From: CAVTPD01 sp963736575
GTDB lineage: Bacteria > Bacteroidota > Bacteroidia > Cytophagales > JAAEPT01
Direction: 5' to 3'
Length of the DNA stretch: 64,000 nt
Assembly: GCA_963736575.1 (NCBI GenBank)
Contig: CAVTPD010000003.1
Coordinates: 620,001-684,000 of the forward strand
Shown here: in pieces, positions 26,817-36,472 of the stretch
How positions within the stretch are numbered: position 1 is the first letter of the stretch
How the letters are laid out: each line of letters begins with the position of its first letter
The notes under the pieces: model-generated
Seen by the model: the letters and a program-made list of their open reading frames with translations, nothing else
The model's database searches: none
Told to the model about the DNA's origin: nothing
Program-made: the position numbers and the translations under genes

Positions 26817-28322
26817 TTAAGCTTCTGCCATTAATTTTTCGCCCTTAGTGATAGCTTCTTCTATACCACCTACAAGGTTGAAAGCTGCTTCTGGAAGATG
26901 ATCGTATTTACCATCAATAATTTCGTTGAAACCTTTGATAGTATCTTTAATATCTACAAGAACCCCTTTAAGACCTGTGAATTGCTCTGCAACATGGAAG
27001 GGTTGAGATAAGAAACGCTCAACTCTACGTGCTCTATGTACTACTTGTTTATCTTCTTCAGATAATTCATCAATACCTAAGATGGCAATAATGTCTTGAA
27101 GCTCTTTATAACGTTGAAGTAACTCTTTAACTCTTTGAGCTGTACCATAATGCTCGTTACCAAGAATATCGGCAGAAAGAATTCTAGAAGTTGAATCCAA
27201 TGGATCTACTGCAGGGTAAATACCTTTAGCAGCAATTTTTCTAGAAAGTACTGTAGTTGCATCTAAATGGGCAAACGTTGTTGCCGGGGCAGGGTCAGTT
27301 AAATCATCTGCAGGTACGTAAACTGCCTGTACAGATGTAATTGAACCTCTTTTAGTAGAAGCAATTCTTTCTTGCATAGCACCCATTTCTGTTGCTAATG
27401 TAGGCTGGTAACCTACCGCTGAAGGCATACGACCTAAAAGAGCCGATACTTCAGAACCTGCTTGTGTAAAACGGAAGATGTTATCGATAAAGAAAAGAAT
27501 ATCTTTCCCTTCTCCTTCGCCATCACCGTCACGGAAATATTCTGCAATTGTAAGACCTGAAAGCGCTACACGAGCACGAGCACCTGGAGGCTCATTCATT
27601 TGTCCAAAAACAAACGTTGCTTTAGAATCTTTTAATTTATTCATGTCAATTTTTGATAAATCCCATCCACCTTCAGTCTCAAGTGAATGTAAGAATTCGT
27701 CACCGTAAGTAACAATTCCAGATTCAATCATTTCACGAAGAAGGTCATTACCTTCACGCGTTCTTTCACCAACACCCGCAAATACTGAAAGACCAGAATA
27801 TGCTTTTGCAATGTTGTTAATTAATTCCTGAATTAATACGGTTTTACCTACACCGGCACCACCAAACAAACCAATTTTACCCCCTTTTGCGTAAGGCTCT
27901 AATAAGTCAATTACTTTAATACCTGTGAAAAGAATCTCTGTACTTGTAGAAAGATTCTCAAACGCAGGAGCTGGTCTGTGAATAGGTAATCTTTGTTTAC
28001 CTTCAGGTTGTTGAATACCATCGATAGCCTCTCCAACTACGTTGAATAAACGACCTTTAATTTCTTCGCCAACAGGTACAGAAATAGGAGCTTCTTGATC
28101 TCTTACTTCTAAGCCTCTGCTTAACCCTTCAGTACTGTCCATTGCGACAGTTCTAATTCGGTTTTCACCAAGGTTTTGTTGACATTCTAATATTACAACT
28201 TGACCATTTGCTTTTGTAACTTCTAATGCATCGAAAATGTTAGGAACACGTGATCCCTCTGCTTCGAAGCTTACATCTACAACTGGGCCAATTACCTGGG
28301 TTATCTTACCAATGTTTGCCAT
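26817..28322 (-). CDS. atpD: ATP synthase F1 beta subunit
   Basis: 501 residues from ATG 28322 (MANIGKITQVIGPVVDVSF); in-frame codons up to 28409 run through the promoter and are excluded. Catalytic features: P-loop GGAGVGKTVL, GERTREGNDL, LFFIDNIFRF and the ALLGRMPSAVGYQPTLATEMG stretch, then the DDLTDPAPATTFAHLD signature. This is the catalytic subunit of the membrane F1Fo complex making ATP. First gene of the atpD-atpC operon. Confidence 0.98.
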   Translation of the reverse strand: MANIGKITQVIGPVVDVSFEAEGSRVPNIFDALEVTKANGQVVILECQQNLGENRIRTVAMDSTEGLSRGLEVRDQEAPISVPVGEEIKGRLFNVVGEAIDGIQQPEGKQRLPIHRPAPAFENLSTSTEILFTGIKVIDLLEPYAKGGKIGLFGGAGVGKTVLIQELINNIAKAYSGLSVFAGVGERTREGNDLLREMIESGIVTYGDEFLHSLETEGGWDLSKIDMNKLKDSKATFVFGQMNEPPGARARVALSGLTIAEYFRDGDGEGEGKDILFFIDNIFRFTQAGSEVSALLGRMPSAVGYQPTLATEMGAMQERIASTKRGSITSVQAVYVPADDLTDPAPATTFAHLDATTVLSRKIAAKGIYPAVDPLDSTSRILSADILGNEHYGTAQRVKELLQRYKELQDIIAILGIDELSEEDKQVVHRARRVERFLSQPFHVAEQFTGLKGVLVDIKDTIKGFNEIIDGKYDHLPEAAFNLVGGIEEAITKGEKLMAEA

Positions 28323-28378
28323 TTTATTATAGGTATAGTGATATAGTGTATTAATACGGACCTGATAGAAAATTGCAG

Positions 28379-28410
28379 CAAAATTATCCTTATTTAGACT
28401 GTTATCCAAA
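28379..28410 (-). promoter_or_regulatory. Promoter of atpD-atpC
   Basis: Minus-strand TTTG (28407-28410), a 20-nt spacer, then TAATTTTG (28379-28386), a full match to the Bacteroidota promoter. It gives a leader of about 50 nt before the atpD ATG at 28322. Confidence 0.7.
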
Positions 28411-28443
28411 ATAGATGTTAATCTTTTGTGTTCATTTTGTGAA

Positions 28444-29946
28444 TTATACAGTTTTAATTACAATTCTGAAGGTAGTTCCAATGTCTATTTCAGATTTTTT
28501 AACATAGATTTTTCCGCTGTGATAGTCTTGAATTATACGTTTAACTAACGTGAGGCCCAATCCCCAACCTCTTTTCTTGGAGGTGAAGCCTGGTTCAAAT
28601 ATTTTTTTCCAATTTTTCTTATTAATTCCTTTACCGGTGTCTATAATATCTATTATTACGTTGTCTTTTTGAATCTCACCTCTAATATCAATTTCACCTT
28701 TGCCTACCATGGCGTCTACCGCATTTTTGCAAACGTTCTCAATTGCCCAGTCAAAAAGTTGTCTGTTAATATTTACTTTAACCTCTGAAATTTCATCTAA
28801 ATGAAGGTGAAAATTTACCTTTCTAGAGATCCTATGTTTTAGATAATCGATAGATTCTTCTAATTCCTCTTTTAAATTAAGGGGAATAAGTTCTGGCTTA
28901 GATCCTATTTTAGAAAACCTATCTGTAATTTTTTGTAGCCTCTCTATATCTTTCAACATTTCGGGCACAGCAATTTCATCGGGATGTTTGTCCTTCAGTA
29001 ATTCTATCCAACCAATTAAGGAAGACATGGGAGTTCCTAACTGATGTGCCGTTTCTTTAGACATCCCAACCCAGACTCTGTTTTGTTCTGATTTTCTAGA
29101 AGTATTTAATAAACTGTAGGCTAGAATTAAAAAGATTATTAATACTAAAAACTGAAAATAGGGAAAGAACTTCAGCTGCATTAAAAGCTCAGATTCCATA
29201 TAATAAATGAAATTCACTTTTCCGTTAGGCAAGTCAATCTGTATAGGCTCATGCTGTGCTTTCATTTCGCTAAGCACATCTAATAATTCTTGCCCTTTGT
29301 TGTAAGAAACTAAATTTATGTTTCCATAATCAATAATTCGCATTCTAGATTCATCCGTATATATCACCGGTACAGATGCTGTATTTATAATTTCTTCCGA
29401 AATAAAGGTCTTAATTAAGTCGTTCAGAATAATTTTTAACTCTGAATATATCTTGGATTGTTTGTAGTAAAGGTAGTTTCGGGTTCGGTTTAAGATTTTA
29501 ATTTCTATTGGCGGGTGTTGCCGCTTCATTATCTGAATTTGGTTTTTCAGATACGCTGGATTATTTGCTCTTTGAGGGTCTAGATTTCGGGTAGAAATAA
29601 CGTTTCCTTTTTCATCGGTAAGAATAACCGGAACGGTTTCGTTATTTTTCACTACTTCAAAAACAAAAGAAAGGTCTTCATTTAGATTTCGGGTAGAAAT
29701 TAATTTCCGTACACCCATGGCCCATAATTCAACTTTCCGCTGTTCTTCTCCTTCTAGACGCTGAAAAAGATCTTCGGTATATTTAATTAATGCGGTTTTT
29801 TTCCGAATGGCATATACCCAAAGTAAAGCCTTCTCTCTTTCTTCATTTTCAATACGTTTCACCACAGAATTGGTGTAAAATATAGTAAACAAGAAAATGA
29901 CGGACAAAAATATTAAGAGAAAAACCTTCCAGCTTTTTTGAGACAT
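28444..29946 (-). CDS. Membrane histidine kinase with duplicated sensor segment
   Basis: 500 residues. TM1 lies at residues 8-26 and a second TM around 260-280 (FPYFQFLVLIIFLILAYSLL); the periplasmic region lies between them. The kinase core has the phospho-acceptor His301 in ETAHQLGTPMSSL, N-box ENVCKNAVDAM, G1 DTGKGI, F box FEPGFTSKK and G2 GWGLGL, so it should be active. The sensor part has two related halves, each with VPVIxTDE and a later QHxPIxI...YY. No response regulator is adjacent; the gene is divergent from hemA and upstream of atpD. The signal is unknown. Confidence 0.9.
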   Translation of the reverse strand: MSQKSWKVFLLIFLSVIFLFTIFYTNSVVKRIENEEREKALLWVYAIRKKTALIKYTEDLFQRLEGEEQRKVELWAMGVRKLISTRNLNEDLSFVFEVVKNNETVPVILTDEKGNVISTRNLDPQRANNPAYLKNQIQIMKRQHPPIEIKILNRTRNYLYYKQSKIYSELKIILNDLIKTFISEEIINTASVPVIYTDESRMRIIDYGNINLVSYNKGQELLDVLSEMKAQHEPIQIDLPNGKVNFIYYMESELLMQLKFFPYFQFLVLIIFLILAYSLLNTSRKSEQNRVWVGMSKETAHQLGTPMSSLIGWIELLKDKHPDEIAVPEMLKDIERLQKITDRFSKIGSKPELIPLNLKEELEESIDYLKHRISRKVNFHLHLDEISEVKVNINRQLFDWAIENVCKNAVDAMVGKGEIDIRGEIQKDNVIIDIIDTGKGINKKNWKKIFEPGFTSKKRGWGLGLTLVKRIIQDYHSGKIYVKKSEIDIGTTFRIVIKTV

Positions 29947-30029
29947 AAAGGGCTATTTAAATTCAATATAAATAATATGGTTTACGGTAGTTATCAACAT
30001 TCAAATTTCTAAAATAACGGCTTATACGT

Positions 30030-30037
30030 TAGATTTG
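30030..30037 (+). promoter_or_regulatory. Possible promoter -7 element (TAGATTTG) of hemA
   Basis: TAGATTTG matches TAnnTTTG, 25 nt before the hemA ATG. No clear -33 TTG is visible. A GGAGG (30046-30050) lies 12 nt before the ATG, which is unusually Shine-Dalgarno-like for this genome. Confidence 0.4.
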
Positions 30038-30062
30038 TATTGTTCGGAGGAATAATTTAATA

Positions 30063-31331
30063 ATGGGGATATTTAGAGCTGTTGTATTAGCGCATAAAGA
30101 AGCTTCTTTGGAGATAAGAGAGAAAATTGCACTTTCTAATCCAGAGACTTTAGCATTAATAGACAAGTTAAAGAATTTCACATCTTTAACCGACATTCTG
30201 GTTTTATCTACCTGTAACCGAACGGAGGTTTATTATAATGCTGAAGAAGATCACACAGCTGAAATTGTGAAACTTCTTGCCATTCAGAAAGGCTTTTCTT
30301 CCGATGCCGATTTCTTATCTCACTTTAGAAGTATTACTGATTCTTTAGAAACTGTTCGCTATTTATTTAGAGTAGCTATGGGTTTAGAAGCTAAAGTGAT
30401 TGGTGATTTACAAATCAGTAATCAGATAAAGAATGCCTACCAAATTGCTGCCGATACACTTAGTGCTGGTCCGTTTTTACACCGTTTAATGCATACTATT
30501 TTCTTTTGCAATAAACGTGTAGCGCAGGAAACTGAGTTTAGAGACGGCGCTGCTTCGGTTTCTTATGCCACAGCCGAATTTATAGAAGACTTTGCTACAC
30601 ATTTTGTTGAAGCTAAAGTTTTAATACTTGGCCTTGGTGAAATGGGCGCAGATGTTTGCCGTAACTTAATGGGCCGTGGAATTGTAAATGTAAATATTGC
30701 CAACCGTACAGAAGAAAAAGCGATTGCGATTGCTTCCGAATGCGGTTTCAGGAATATAGATTTTTATGCTGGATTAAATTCTTTACATGAATATGACATT
30801 ATTGTTTCTTCAGTACGTGTAGAGAAACCAGTAATTACAACGGAATCTTTTAATCTTAAGAAAGAAGCCAGTTACAAGTTTGTGATTGACATGGCCGTTC
30901 CTAGAAGTGTTGCTACTGAAGTAGAAGACATTCCCGGAATTGAAGTCTATAACATAGATTCTATACAAAGCCTTACCCAAGAAACGGTACAGAAAAGATT
31001 AGCTGCAATACCTGCTGTTGAAGCTATAATTGAAGAAAACGTAGTTGATTTTGAATCTTGGTCTCAAGAAATGGAAGTATCGCCAACCATTAAAAAGTTG
31101 AAGATTGCTTTAGAGGAAATTAGACAAGAAGAGATTAACCGTTACATCAAGAAACTTTCTGATAATGAAAACCAAGCGGTTGATAAAATCACGAAAGGAA
31201 TTATGCAGAAAATCTTAAAGTTGCCTGTTTTACACCTAAAAGCGGCTTGTAAGCGTGGTGAAGCGGAAACGTTAATTGATGTGTTGAACGACCTGTTCAA
31301 TCTAGAAAAGGTAGAAGAGCCGAAGCATTAG
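30063..31331 (+). CDS. hemA: Glutamyl-tRNA reductase
   Basis: 422 residues. The catalytic Cys51 lies in VLSTCNRTEVYY. GLEAKVIGDLQISNQIKNAY and the NADPH-binding VLILGLGEMGADVCRNL are family motifs, followed by the C-terminal dimerisation helices. It reduces glutamyl-tRNA(Glu) to glutamate-1-semialdehyde, the first step of C5-pathway tetrapyrrole synthesis. The gene is alone on its strand, divergent from the histidine kinase and ending 7 nt from the convergent alkC-like gene. Confidence 0.96.
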   Translation: MGIFRAVVLAHKEASLEIREKIALSNPETLALIDKLKNFTSLTDILVLSTCNRTEVYYNAEEDHTAEIVKLLAIQKGFSSDADFLSHFRSITDSLETVRYLFRVAMGLEAKVIGDLQISNQIKNAYQIAADTLSAGPFLHRLMHTIFFCNKRVAQETEFRDGAASVSYATAEFIEDFATHFVEAKVLILGLGEMGADVCRNLMGRGIVNVNIANRTEEKAIAIASECGFRNIDFYAGLNSLHEYDIIVSSVRVEKPVITTESFNLKKEASYKFVIDMAVPRSVATEVEDIPGIEVYNIDSIQSLTQETVQKRLAAIPAVEAIIEENVVDFESWSQEMEVSPTIKKLKIALEEIRQEEINRYIKKLSDNENQAVDKITKGIMQKILKLPVLHLKAACKRGEAETLIDVLNDLFNLEKVEEPKH

Positions 31332-31338
31332 GCTTTCT

Positions 31339-32403
31339 TTATTCTTCTACCAAAACCCCTACTTTCTCCATTTCTGCTCCATTTATTTGTACCGATACAA
31401 AGTGTTCTCCGGCATAAATTTTACGTGTTGAAAAAGGTTTAATGGCTATTTTCTTTCGTAAACAGGCTTCAGAAACTGACGTAAAATTCTTCCATTTAAA
31501 GACTTTTTTCCGTAAACTATTTTTACCCGCATAATAAACCACATAATCTATAATAAGATCTATTGGTTTTTTAAGCTGAAGATCTAATTCTATCTCAATA
31601 GAATCACCAATAGAAATCTCTTTCTGATCTACCGAAAACTTTAAACTTGCAATTTCTGGCTTGGAGATTCCAAAATACAGCATCGTTTCGGGATGTCCTT
31701 CTTTTATGAGCGAACGTAACGCTCTGTTAATAATCCAAAAGGAATGTTTGTGGCTTTTATCCCAATCATTAATCCATTTAAGAACCAACGCCGAATCAAT
31801 TTTAGTAAGATCGTTTAAGTGATTGCCTACGCTTTTTCGTACATATAAACTTTCGTCTTTTTGTAAATCGAAAAGAATGGGTTTTACCAATTCTGGGTTT
31901 TCTTCAATTAACGAGAGCTTTGCAGCCCATGGTAATTTAGGACGGGTTCCTTCGCTGGCTAATCGTCTGAAATGATGATTTTCTTCCTTTGTCCAAAGAG
32001 CAATTTCTTTTAAAGTTTGTTCTGGGTATTTATTTATAAAAGGACGAATAGCAAATTCGGAAGTAGAAAATTGCGTGAAATATTTTAGGGCTTTTAAAGA
32101 TTCTTCGGGTTTCTCTAAACCGTATAACTCAACATAGGTTGGGAATACAATCCCAGAAAAACCTGTAATTACCGGAGCAACCTTATACAAAATCTTTAGT
32201 TTTTCGGAATAATCTAACGCTATGTGCCTTTCTATTAATTCCGAAGTAAGACTAAGTCTCTGTTTTAATTCTAAGGCCTCTATTTTAGCTAGTGCTTCGC
32301 TTAAAAATGCTTCGCTATTAAATTCTTTCGAATGTTTTAAAAGTTCATCAGAAAGTGTCTGATAGAATTTCGGATTAAAAATCTGATCTTTTAACGCTTC
32401 CAT
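31339..32403 (-). CDS. AlkC-like DNA alkylation repair glycosylase with C-terminal Ig-like domain
   Basis: 354 residues. HEAT-like helical repeats fill the first ~245 residues, with AlkC/AlkD-clan motifs ASEGTRPKLPW and YVRKSVGNHLNDLTK. A C-terminal all-beta domain (~260-354; KFSVDQKEISIGDSIEIELDL ... FSTRKIYAGEHFVSVQING) fits the Ig-like domain of one AlkC class. Expected role: excision of N3/N7-alkylated purines from DNA without base flipping. It is last in the rpoN-PAP2-alkC run, directly abutting the PAP2 gene. Confidence 0.85.
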   Translation of the reverse strand: MEALKDQIFNPKFYQTLSDELLKHSKEFNSEAFLSEALAKIEALELKQRLSLTSELIERHIALDYSEKLKILYKVAPVITGFSGIVFPTYVELYGLEKPEESLKALKYFTQFSTSEFAIRPFINKYPEQTLKEIALWTKEENHHFRRLASEGTRPKLPWAAKLSLIEENPELVKPILFDLQKDESLYVRKSVGNHLNDLTKIDSALVLKWINDWDKSHKHSFWIINRALRSLIKEGHPETMLYFGISKPEIASLKFSVDQKEISIGDSIEIELDLQLKKPIDLIIDYVVYYAGKNSLRKKVFKWKNFTSVSEACLRKKIAIKPFSTRKIYAGEHFVSVQINGAEMEKVGVLVEE

Positions 32404-33018
32404 TTAAATAATAAATAATGTAGTAATAAAACCAACCGAAAAGCCTAATCCAAAACCACTATAAACTTCTTCGGGTGTATGTGCTTTTAAATACAGGCGA
32501 GATGACATTACTAAACCAGCAATTAAGAGTGCTCCTACAAAAATAAAGTAGGTAAACGGATCGTGGTTGGTTAAACTTAAACGGAACAGCAAACCTACTA
32601 AACCAGCAACACCTACAGCATGTGCGCTAATCTTAAACAGTTGATTAATCACAGAAACTAAACCAATGCAAATGGCAACGATTAATAAACACCACGCGTA
32701 AAAATCATCAAATAAAGCTTGCTGAAATAAGAGATAGGCTTCTCCTAAAATATAAGCTATAGTGGTTAAATACGGTATTAATCGTTCTTTACGGTCTTCT
32801 ACGGTAATGGAACTCACCATACCCATACGGTACATTAAAAACAAGCTTAAAACCGGTAAAATAAAGGTAAAACCAAATGTAAACCCTAAAATAAACCATG
32901 CCAGCGTATTATTATTAAAATACAGTTCTGGGTAAAGTACCATTAATAATGCAAAAGAAACTGTTGGTATTAATAAAGGATGAAAAACAACTGAAACAAC
33001 CTTCGCCAGTGTTTTCAT
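32404..33018 (-). CDS. PAP2-like integral membrane phosphatase-family protein
   Basis: 204 residues with about six membrane helices. Traces of the PAP2 motifs remain: KISAHAVGVAG (the SxH part) and SRLYLKAHTPEEVYSGFGLG (the SRxxxxxHxxxxVxxG part). Thus it belongs to the PAP2 superfamily, likely in the branch found next to rpoN in Bacteroidota. The first motif is only partly recognisable (EDRKERLIPY), so phosphatase activity is not assured. It abuts rpoN and alkC with no spacer. Confidence 0.75.
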   Translation of the reverse strand: MKTLAKVVSVVFHPLLIPTVSFALLMVLYPELYFNNNTLAWFILGFTFGFTFILPVLSLFLMYRMGMVSSITVEDRKERLIPYLTTIAYILGEAYLLFQQALFDDFYAWCLLIVAICIGLVSVINQLFKISAHAVGVAGLVGLLFRLSLTNHDPFTYFIFVGALLIAGLVMSSRLYLKAHTPEEVYSGFGLGFSVGFITTLFII

Positions 33019-34473
33019 TTAAATTTCCTTTCTAAGACGTGCTACCGGAATATTAAGTTGTTCTCTGTATTTGGCTACGGTTCTACGAGCAATAGTATAT
33101 CCTTTCTCTTTCAATAAGGCTACAATTTTATCGTCAGAAAGAGGCTTGCGTTTTATTTCGGCCTCAACAATTTCTTTTAGAGCGTGTTTAACTTCACGGC
33201 TACTTACGTCTTCACCACTTTCCATGGTTAAGCTTTCAGAAAAGAAATATTTAAGCGGATAGATACCAAATTCTGTCTGAACGCTTTTGTTGTTGGCTAC
33301 TCTTGAAACGGTAGAAATATCCATATCTATTCTTTCGGCGATGTCTTTAAGAATCATTGGCCTTAATTTAGACTCATCTCCATCTGTAAAAAATTCTTGC
33401 TGATAGTCTAAAATACAGCTCATGGTTCTTATTAAGGTTTGCTGACGCTGTTTAATAGCATCTATGAACCACTTAGCAGAATCTAATTTTTGTTTCACAA
33501 AAGACACGGCGTCTTTCATTTTTTTATCCTTTTTGGTAGACTTACTGTAGGTGTCCATCATTTCGGAATAAGAACGACTTATTTTTAGATCTGGAGCATT
33601 TTTAGAGTTTAATGCTAAAACAAGCTTTCCGTGTTCATTGGTAACAATATAGTCTGGGTAAAGGTATTGTATTTTTTGACCGCCACCAGAAGCTGAACTC
33701 CCTGGTTTAGGGTTTAATTTTGTTATTACAGAAATAGCATCTCTTAATTGATCTTCTGTAATTTCTAATCTAGAGATTATTCTGGAGTAATGCTTTTTGG
33801 TAAATTCTTCAAAGAAATTATCAAGTATGTTTTCCGCCAAAATAACATTGGCATCTGTTTGGTCTCTTTTTTCAAGCTGAATTAAAAGACATTCTTGCAA
33901 ACTTCTAGCAGCTATGCCCGATGGTTCAAAATCTTGTATTTTGTACAGCAATTCTTCAACTTCATCAATATCAGTTTCCACAAACTGCGAAAAAGCTAAA
34001 TCATTAATAATAGCCTCTAATTCTCTACGGATGTAACCGTCTGGTTCAATACTACCAATTAGTTGCTCTGCAATTTGCATTTGGCGTTCATCCAATTTAA
34101 GAAAGCCTAATTGTGTAGAAAGACTTTCTAAAAGTGACCCTTGAGCTATAACAGGAATATCACGGTCTTCTTCATTGGGATCGGCACCATCGCCTTGCAT
34201 TTTGTATCCACCGTATTCATCATGATTAAGGTAATCTTCTAAGTTTACCTCGTTATCGTACTCATCAGATTTTTTTTCTTCATCAAAAGAAGAATCTTCA
34301 TCTTTATGTAAATAGTCCTCTTCCGTACCTTCTTCAAGGGCCGGGTTAACCTCTAATTCTTCCTCTATACGTGCGTCCAGTTCAACTGTGGGCACTTGTA
34401 ACAGTTTTATAAACTGTATCTGCTGAGGAGATAGCTTCTGTGAAAGCGACTGGCGAAGACCTAATTTTTGCAT
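33019..34473 (-). CDS. rpoN: RNA polymerase sigma-54 factor
   Basis: 484 residues from ATG 34473; a TTG three codons upstream is less likely. The N-terminal Q-rich activator-interacting region (MQKLGLRQSLSQKLSPQQ) is followed by an acidic segment (~50-110), the core-binding domain and the C-terminal DNA-binding region with the RpoN box ARRTVAKYRE. Sigma-54 directs transcription from -24/-12 promoters with AAA+ activators; none is encoded in this window. It is divergent from asnS. Confidence 0.97.
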   Translation of the reverse strand: MQKLGLRQSLSQKLSPQQIQFIKLLQVPTVELDARIEEELEVNPALEEGTEEDYLHKDEDSSFDEEKKSDEYDNEVNLEDYLNHDEYGGYKMQGDGADPNEEDRDIPVIAQGSLLESLSTQLGFLKLDERQMQIAEQLIGSIEPDGYIRRELEAIINDLAFSQFVETDIDEVEELLYKIQDFEPSGIAARSLQECLLIQLEKRDQTDANVILAENILDNFFEEFTKKHYSRIISRLEITEDQLRDAISVITKLNPKPGSSASGGGQKIQYLYPDYIVTNEHGKLVLALNSKNAPDLKISRSYSEMMDTYSKSTKKDKKMKDAVSFVKQKLDSAKWFIDAIKQRQQTLIRTMSCILDYQQEFFTDGDESKLRPMILKDIAERIDMDISTVSRVANNKSVQTEFGIYPLKYFFSESLTMESGEDVSSREVKHALKEIVEAEIKRKPLSDDKIVALLKEKGYTIARRTVAKYREQLNIPVARLRKEI

Positions 34474-34588
34474 ATATGACAATTAAATAAACCTCCTCAA
34501 AAATATTAGGTTTTGATAATCGGAGGAAATCAAGTTTTTTTGTATACAAATTTAGGATTTAAGCTGTAAGCACAAAAAGAAAAATACT

Positions 34589-36028
34589 TTGAAACGAATT
34601 AAAATAAAAGAATTGCTTAGTTCTCCTTCCATTGGAGATTCAATAAGCATATTCGGTTGGGTAAGAACAAAGCGTGGAAGTAAGGCGGTAAACTTTATTG
34701 CTTTAAACGACGGTTCTACCATTAACAACCTTCAGGTAGTGGCCGATGTTGAAAAACTTGGCGAAGAAACCTTAAAATACGTTACTACAGGTGCTGCTAT
34801 TAAAGCTACCGGAAAGGTGGTTGAATCTCAGGGTTCTGGCCAATCCGTAGAGCTTGAAGCCTCTGCTATAGAAGTATTGGGCAAAGCAGATCCGGAAACG
34901 TATCCTATTCAGCCTAAAAAACACTCTTTTGAATTCTTACGTGAAAACGCACACTTAAGAATGCGTACCGCTACATTTAGTTCTGTAATAAGAGTAAGAC
35001 ATGCTTTGGCTTTTGCCGTGCATCAGTATTTTAACAACAAGGGCTTTTACTATTTACATACGCCTATCATTACCGGTTCAGATGCTGAAGGTGCAGGGGA
35101 AATGTTTCAGGTAACTACTTTAGACCTTAAAAACCCGGCTACTAAAGAAGATGGTTCTATTGACTTCTCTGAAGATTTCTTTGGAAAAGCTACCAATTTA
35201 ACCGTTTCTGGACAGTTAGAAGGTGAATTAGCGGCTATGGCTATGGGTGACATTTACACCTTTGGACCAACTTTCCGTGCCGAAAACTCGAACACTACCC
35301 GTCACTTAGCTGAATTCTGGATGATTGAGCCTGAAATGGCTTTCTGTGATTTAGCAGGCGATATGGCTGCGGCGGAAGATTTTATAAAGTCGGTAATTAA
35401 ATACGCTTTAGAAAACTGTGCCGATGATCTTGAATTCTTGCACAACCGTGAAATAGAAGCTGAAAAAGGACTTAAAAAAGAAGATCAACACGAAATTAAT
35501 TTAGTAGACCGCTTAAAATTTGTGGTTGAAAATGATTTCGAAAAAATAACCTATACCGAAGCCGTTGAAATCTTACGAAACTCTAAACCTTATAAAAAAG
35601 GAAAGTTTGTGTACGATGTAGCTTGGGGAGTTGATTTACAGTCGGAGCATGAGCGTTTCTTGGTTGAGAAACACTTTAAAAAGCCGGTAATTATTACCAA
35701 CTACCCTAAAGACATTAAAGCTTTTTATATGAAGCAAAACGACGATGGTAAAACCGTTGCCGCTATGGATGTGCTTTTCCCTGGAATTGGTGAAATAATT
35801 GGTGGTTCTGAAAGAGAAGCCGATTACGACAAATTGGTTACCCGAATGAAGGAAATGGATATTCCGGAAGAAGAAATGTGGTGGTATTTAGATACCCGTA
35901 AGTTTGGTACGGCGCCTCATGCTGGTTTTGGTTTAGGTTTTGAACGTTTAATTTTGTTTGTTACCGGAATGACCAACATCCGTGATGTGATACCATTCCC
36001 AAGAGCGCCTAAAAACGCTGAATTCTAA
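34589..36028 (+). CDS. asnS: Asparaginyl-tRNA synthetase
   Basis: 479 residues, class II. The N-terminal OB-fold anticodon domain (SIFGWVRTKRGSKAVNFIALNDGS) is followed by motif 2 TFGPTFRAENSNTTRHLAEFWMIEPE and motif 3 GFGLGFERLILFVTGMTNIRDVIPFPR. The last of these is diagnostic for AsnRS over AspRS. It charges tRNA(Asn) directly. The start is TTG at 34589 (MKRIKIKELL); no ATG lies near. Transcribed away from rpoN. Confidence 0.97.
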   Translation: MKRIKIKELLSSPSIGDSISIFGWVRTKRGSKAVNFIALNDGSTINNLQVVADVEKLGEETLKYVTTGAAIKATGKVVESQGSGQSVELEASAIEVLGKADPETYPIQPKKHSFEFLRENAHLRMRTATFSSVIRVRHALAFAVHQYFNNKGFYYLHTPIITGSDAEGAGEMFQVTTLDLKNPATKEDGSIDFSEDFFGKATNLTVSGQLEGELAAMAMGDIYTFGPTFRAENSNTTRHLAEFWMIEPEMAFCDLAGDMAAAEDFIKSVIKYALENCADDLEFLHNREIEAEKGLKKEDQHEINLVDRLKFVVENDFEKITYTEAVEILRNSKPYKKGKFVYDVAWGVDLQSEHERFLVEKHFKKPVIITNYPKDIKAFYMKQNDDGKTVAAMDVLFPGIGEIIGGSEREADYDKLVTRMKEMDIPEEEMWWYLDTRKFGTAPHAGFGLGFERLILFVTGMTNIRDVIPFPRAPKNAEF

Positions 36029-36378
36029 CCCACCAGTGGGTCTTAATTTTCGGAAGCCTTGATTGAAAAAATTATACAATTGTTTTTTCCTCTTGCTACT
36101 GATTTTCCAGAAGTTTTATTTTTAGTTTAACCCTGGCAGTTTTGGAGGCTTGCTGGGGTTATTTTTTACTCTGTAAAGAAAACGCTAAAATCTATACACT
36201 TACAATTCCTTATGTAAAGAAAATCGGAAAATCTTTACATATACTTTTTGAAATCTTCCGAAATTGCTCCCCTCACCAACTTACACGTATCCGAAAAAGC
36301 TCTTTCTTGATCTACTTTCAGTAACTCAATTACAGGACTAAAATCCGTTTAATTTTACTACAAATCAGCAATACTTTT
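36029..36378. other. Non-coding stretch between asnS and the insertion sequence
   Basis: No supported gene. Just after the asnS stop a 6-bp hairpin ACCCAC-CA-GTGGGT (36030-36043) followed by TTAATTTT is a possible terminator. A second imperfect hairpin with AACCC/GGGTT arms and a T6 run lies at about 36128-36165. An open frame at 36142-36324 has no coding character. The segment ends at the left target duplication of the IS. Confidence 0.5.
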
Positions 36379-36389
36379 CTGTTTTCGCA

Positions 36390-36434
36390 TACTGTCCCGA
36401 AAAGTGTGTCTATAGTTGAAAAAGGGTTTCCCAC
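36390..36434. repeat. Left terminal inverted repeat of the IS256-type element
   Basis: Begins TACTGTCC; contains GTGTGTCT and GGGTTTCCCAC. It aligns with the reverse complement of 37681-37720 with scattered mismatches and small gaps. Confidence 0.8.
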
Positions 36435-36472
36435 AATTAACTTCATAATAGTAAATAACGACAAATATTATT

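Noticed and set aside
36142..36324. 60-codon open frame before the IS
   Set aside because: Composition is not coding-like (Cys/Lys/aromatic mix), it overlaps a hairpin, and it has no homologue I recognise.
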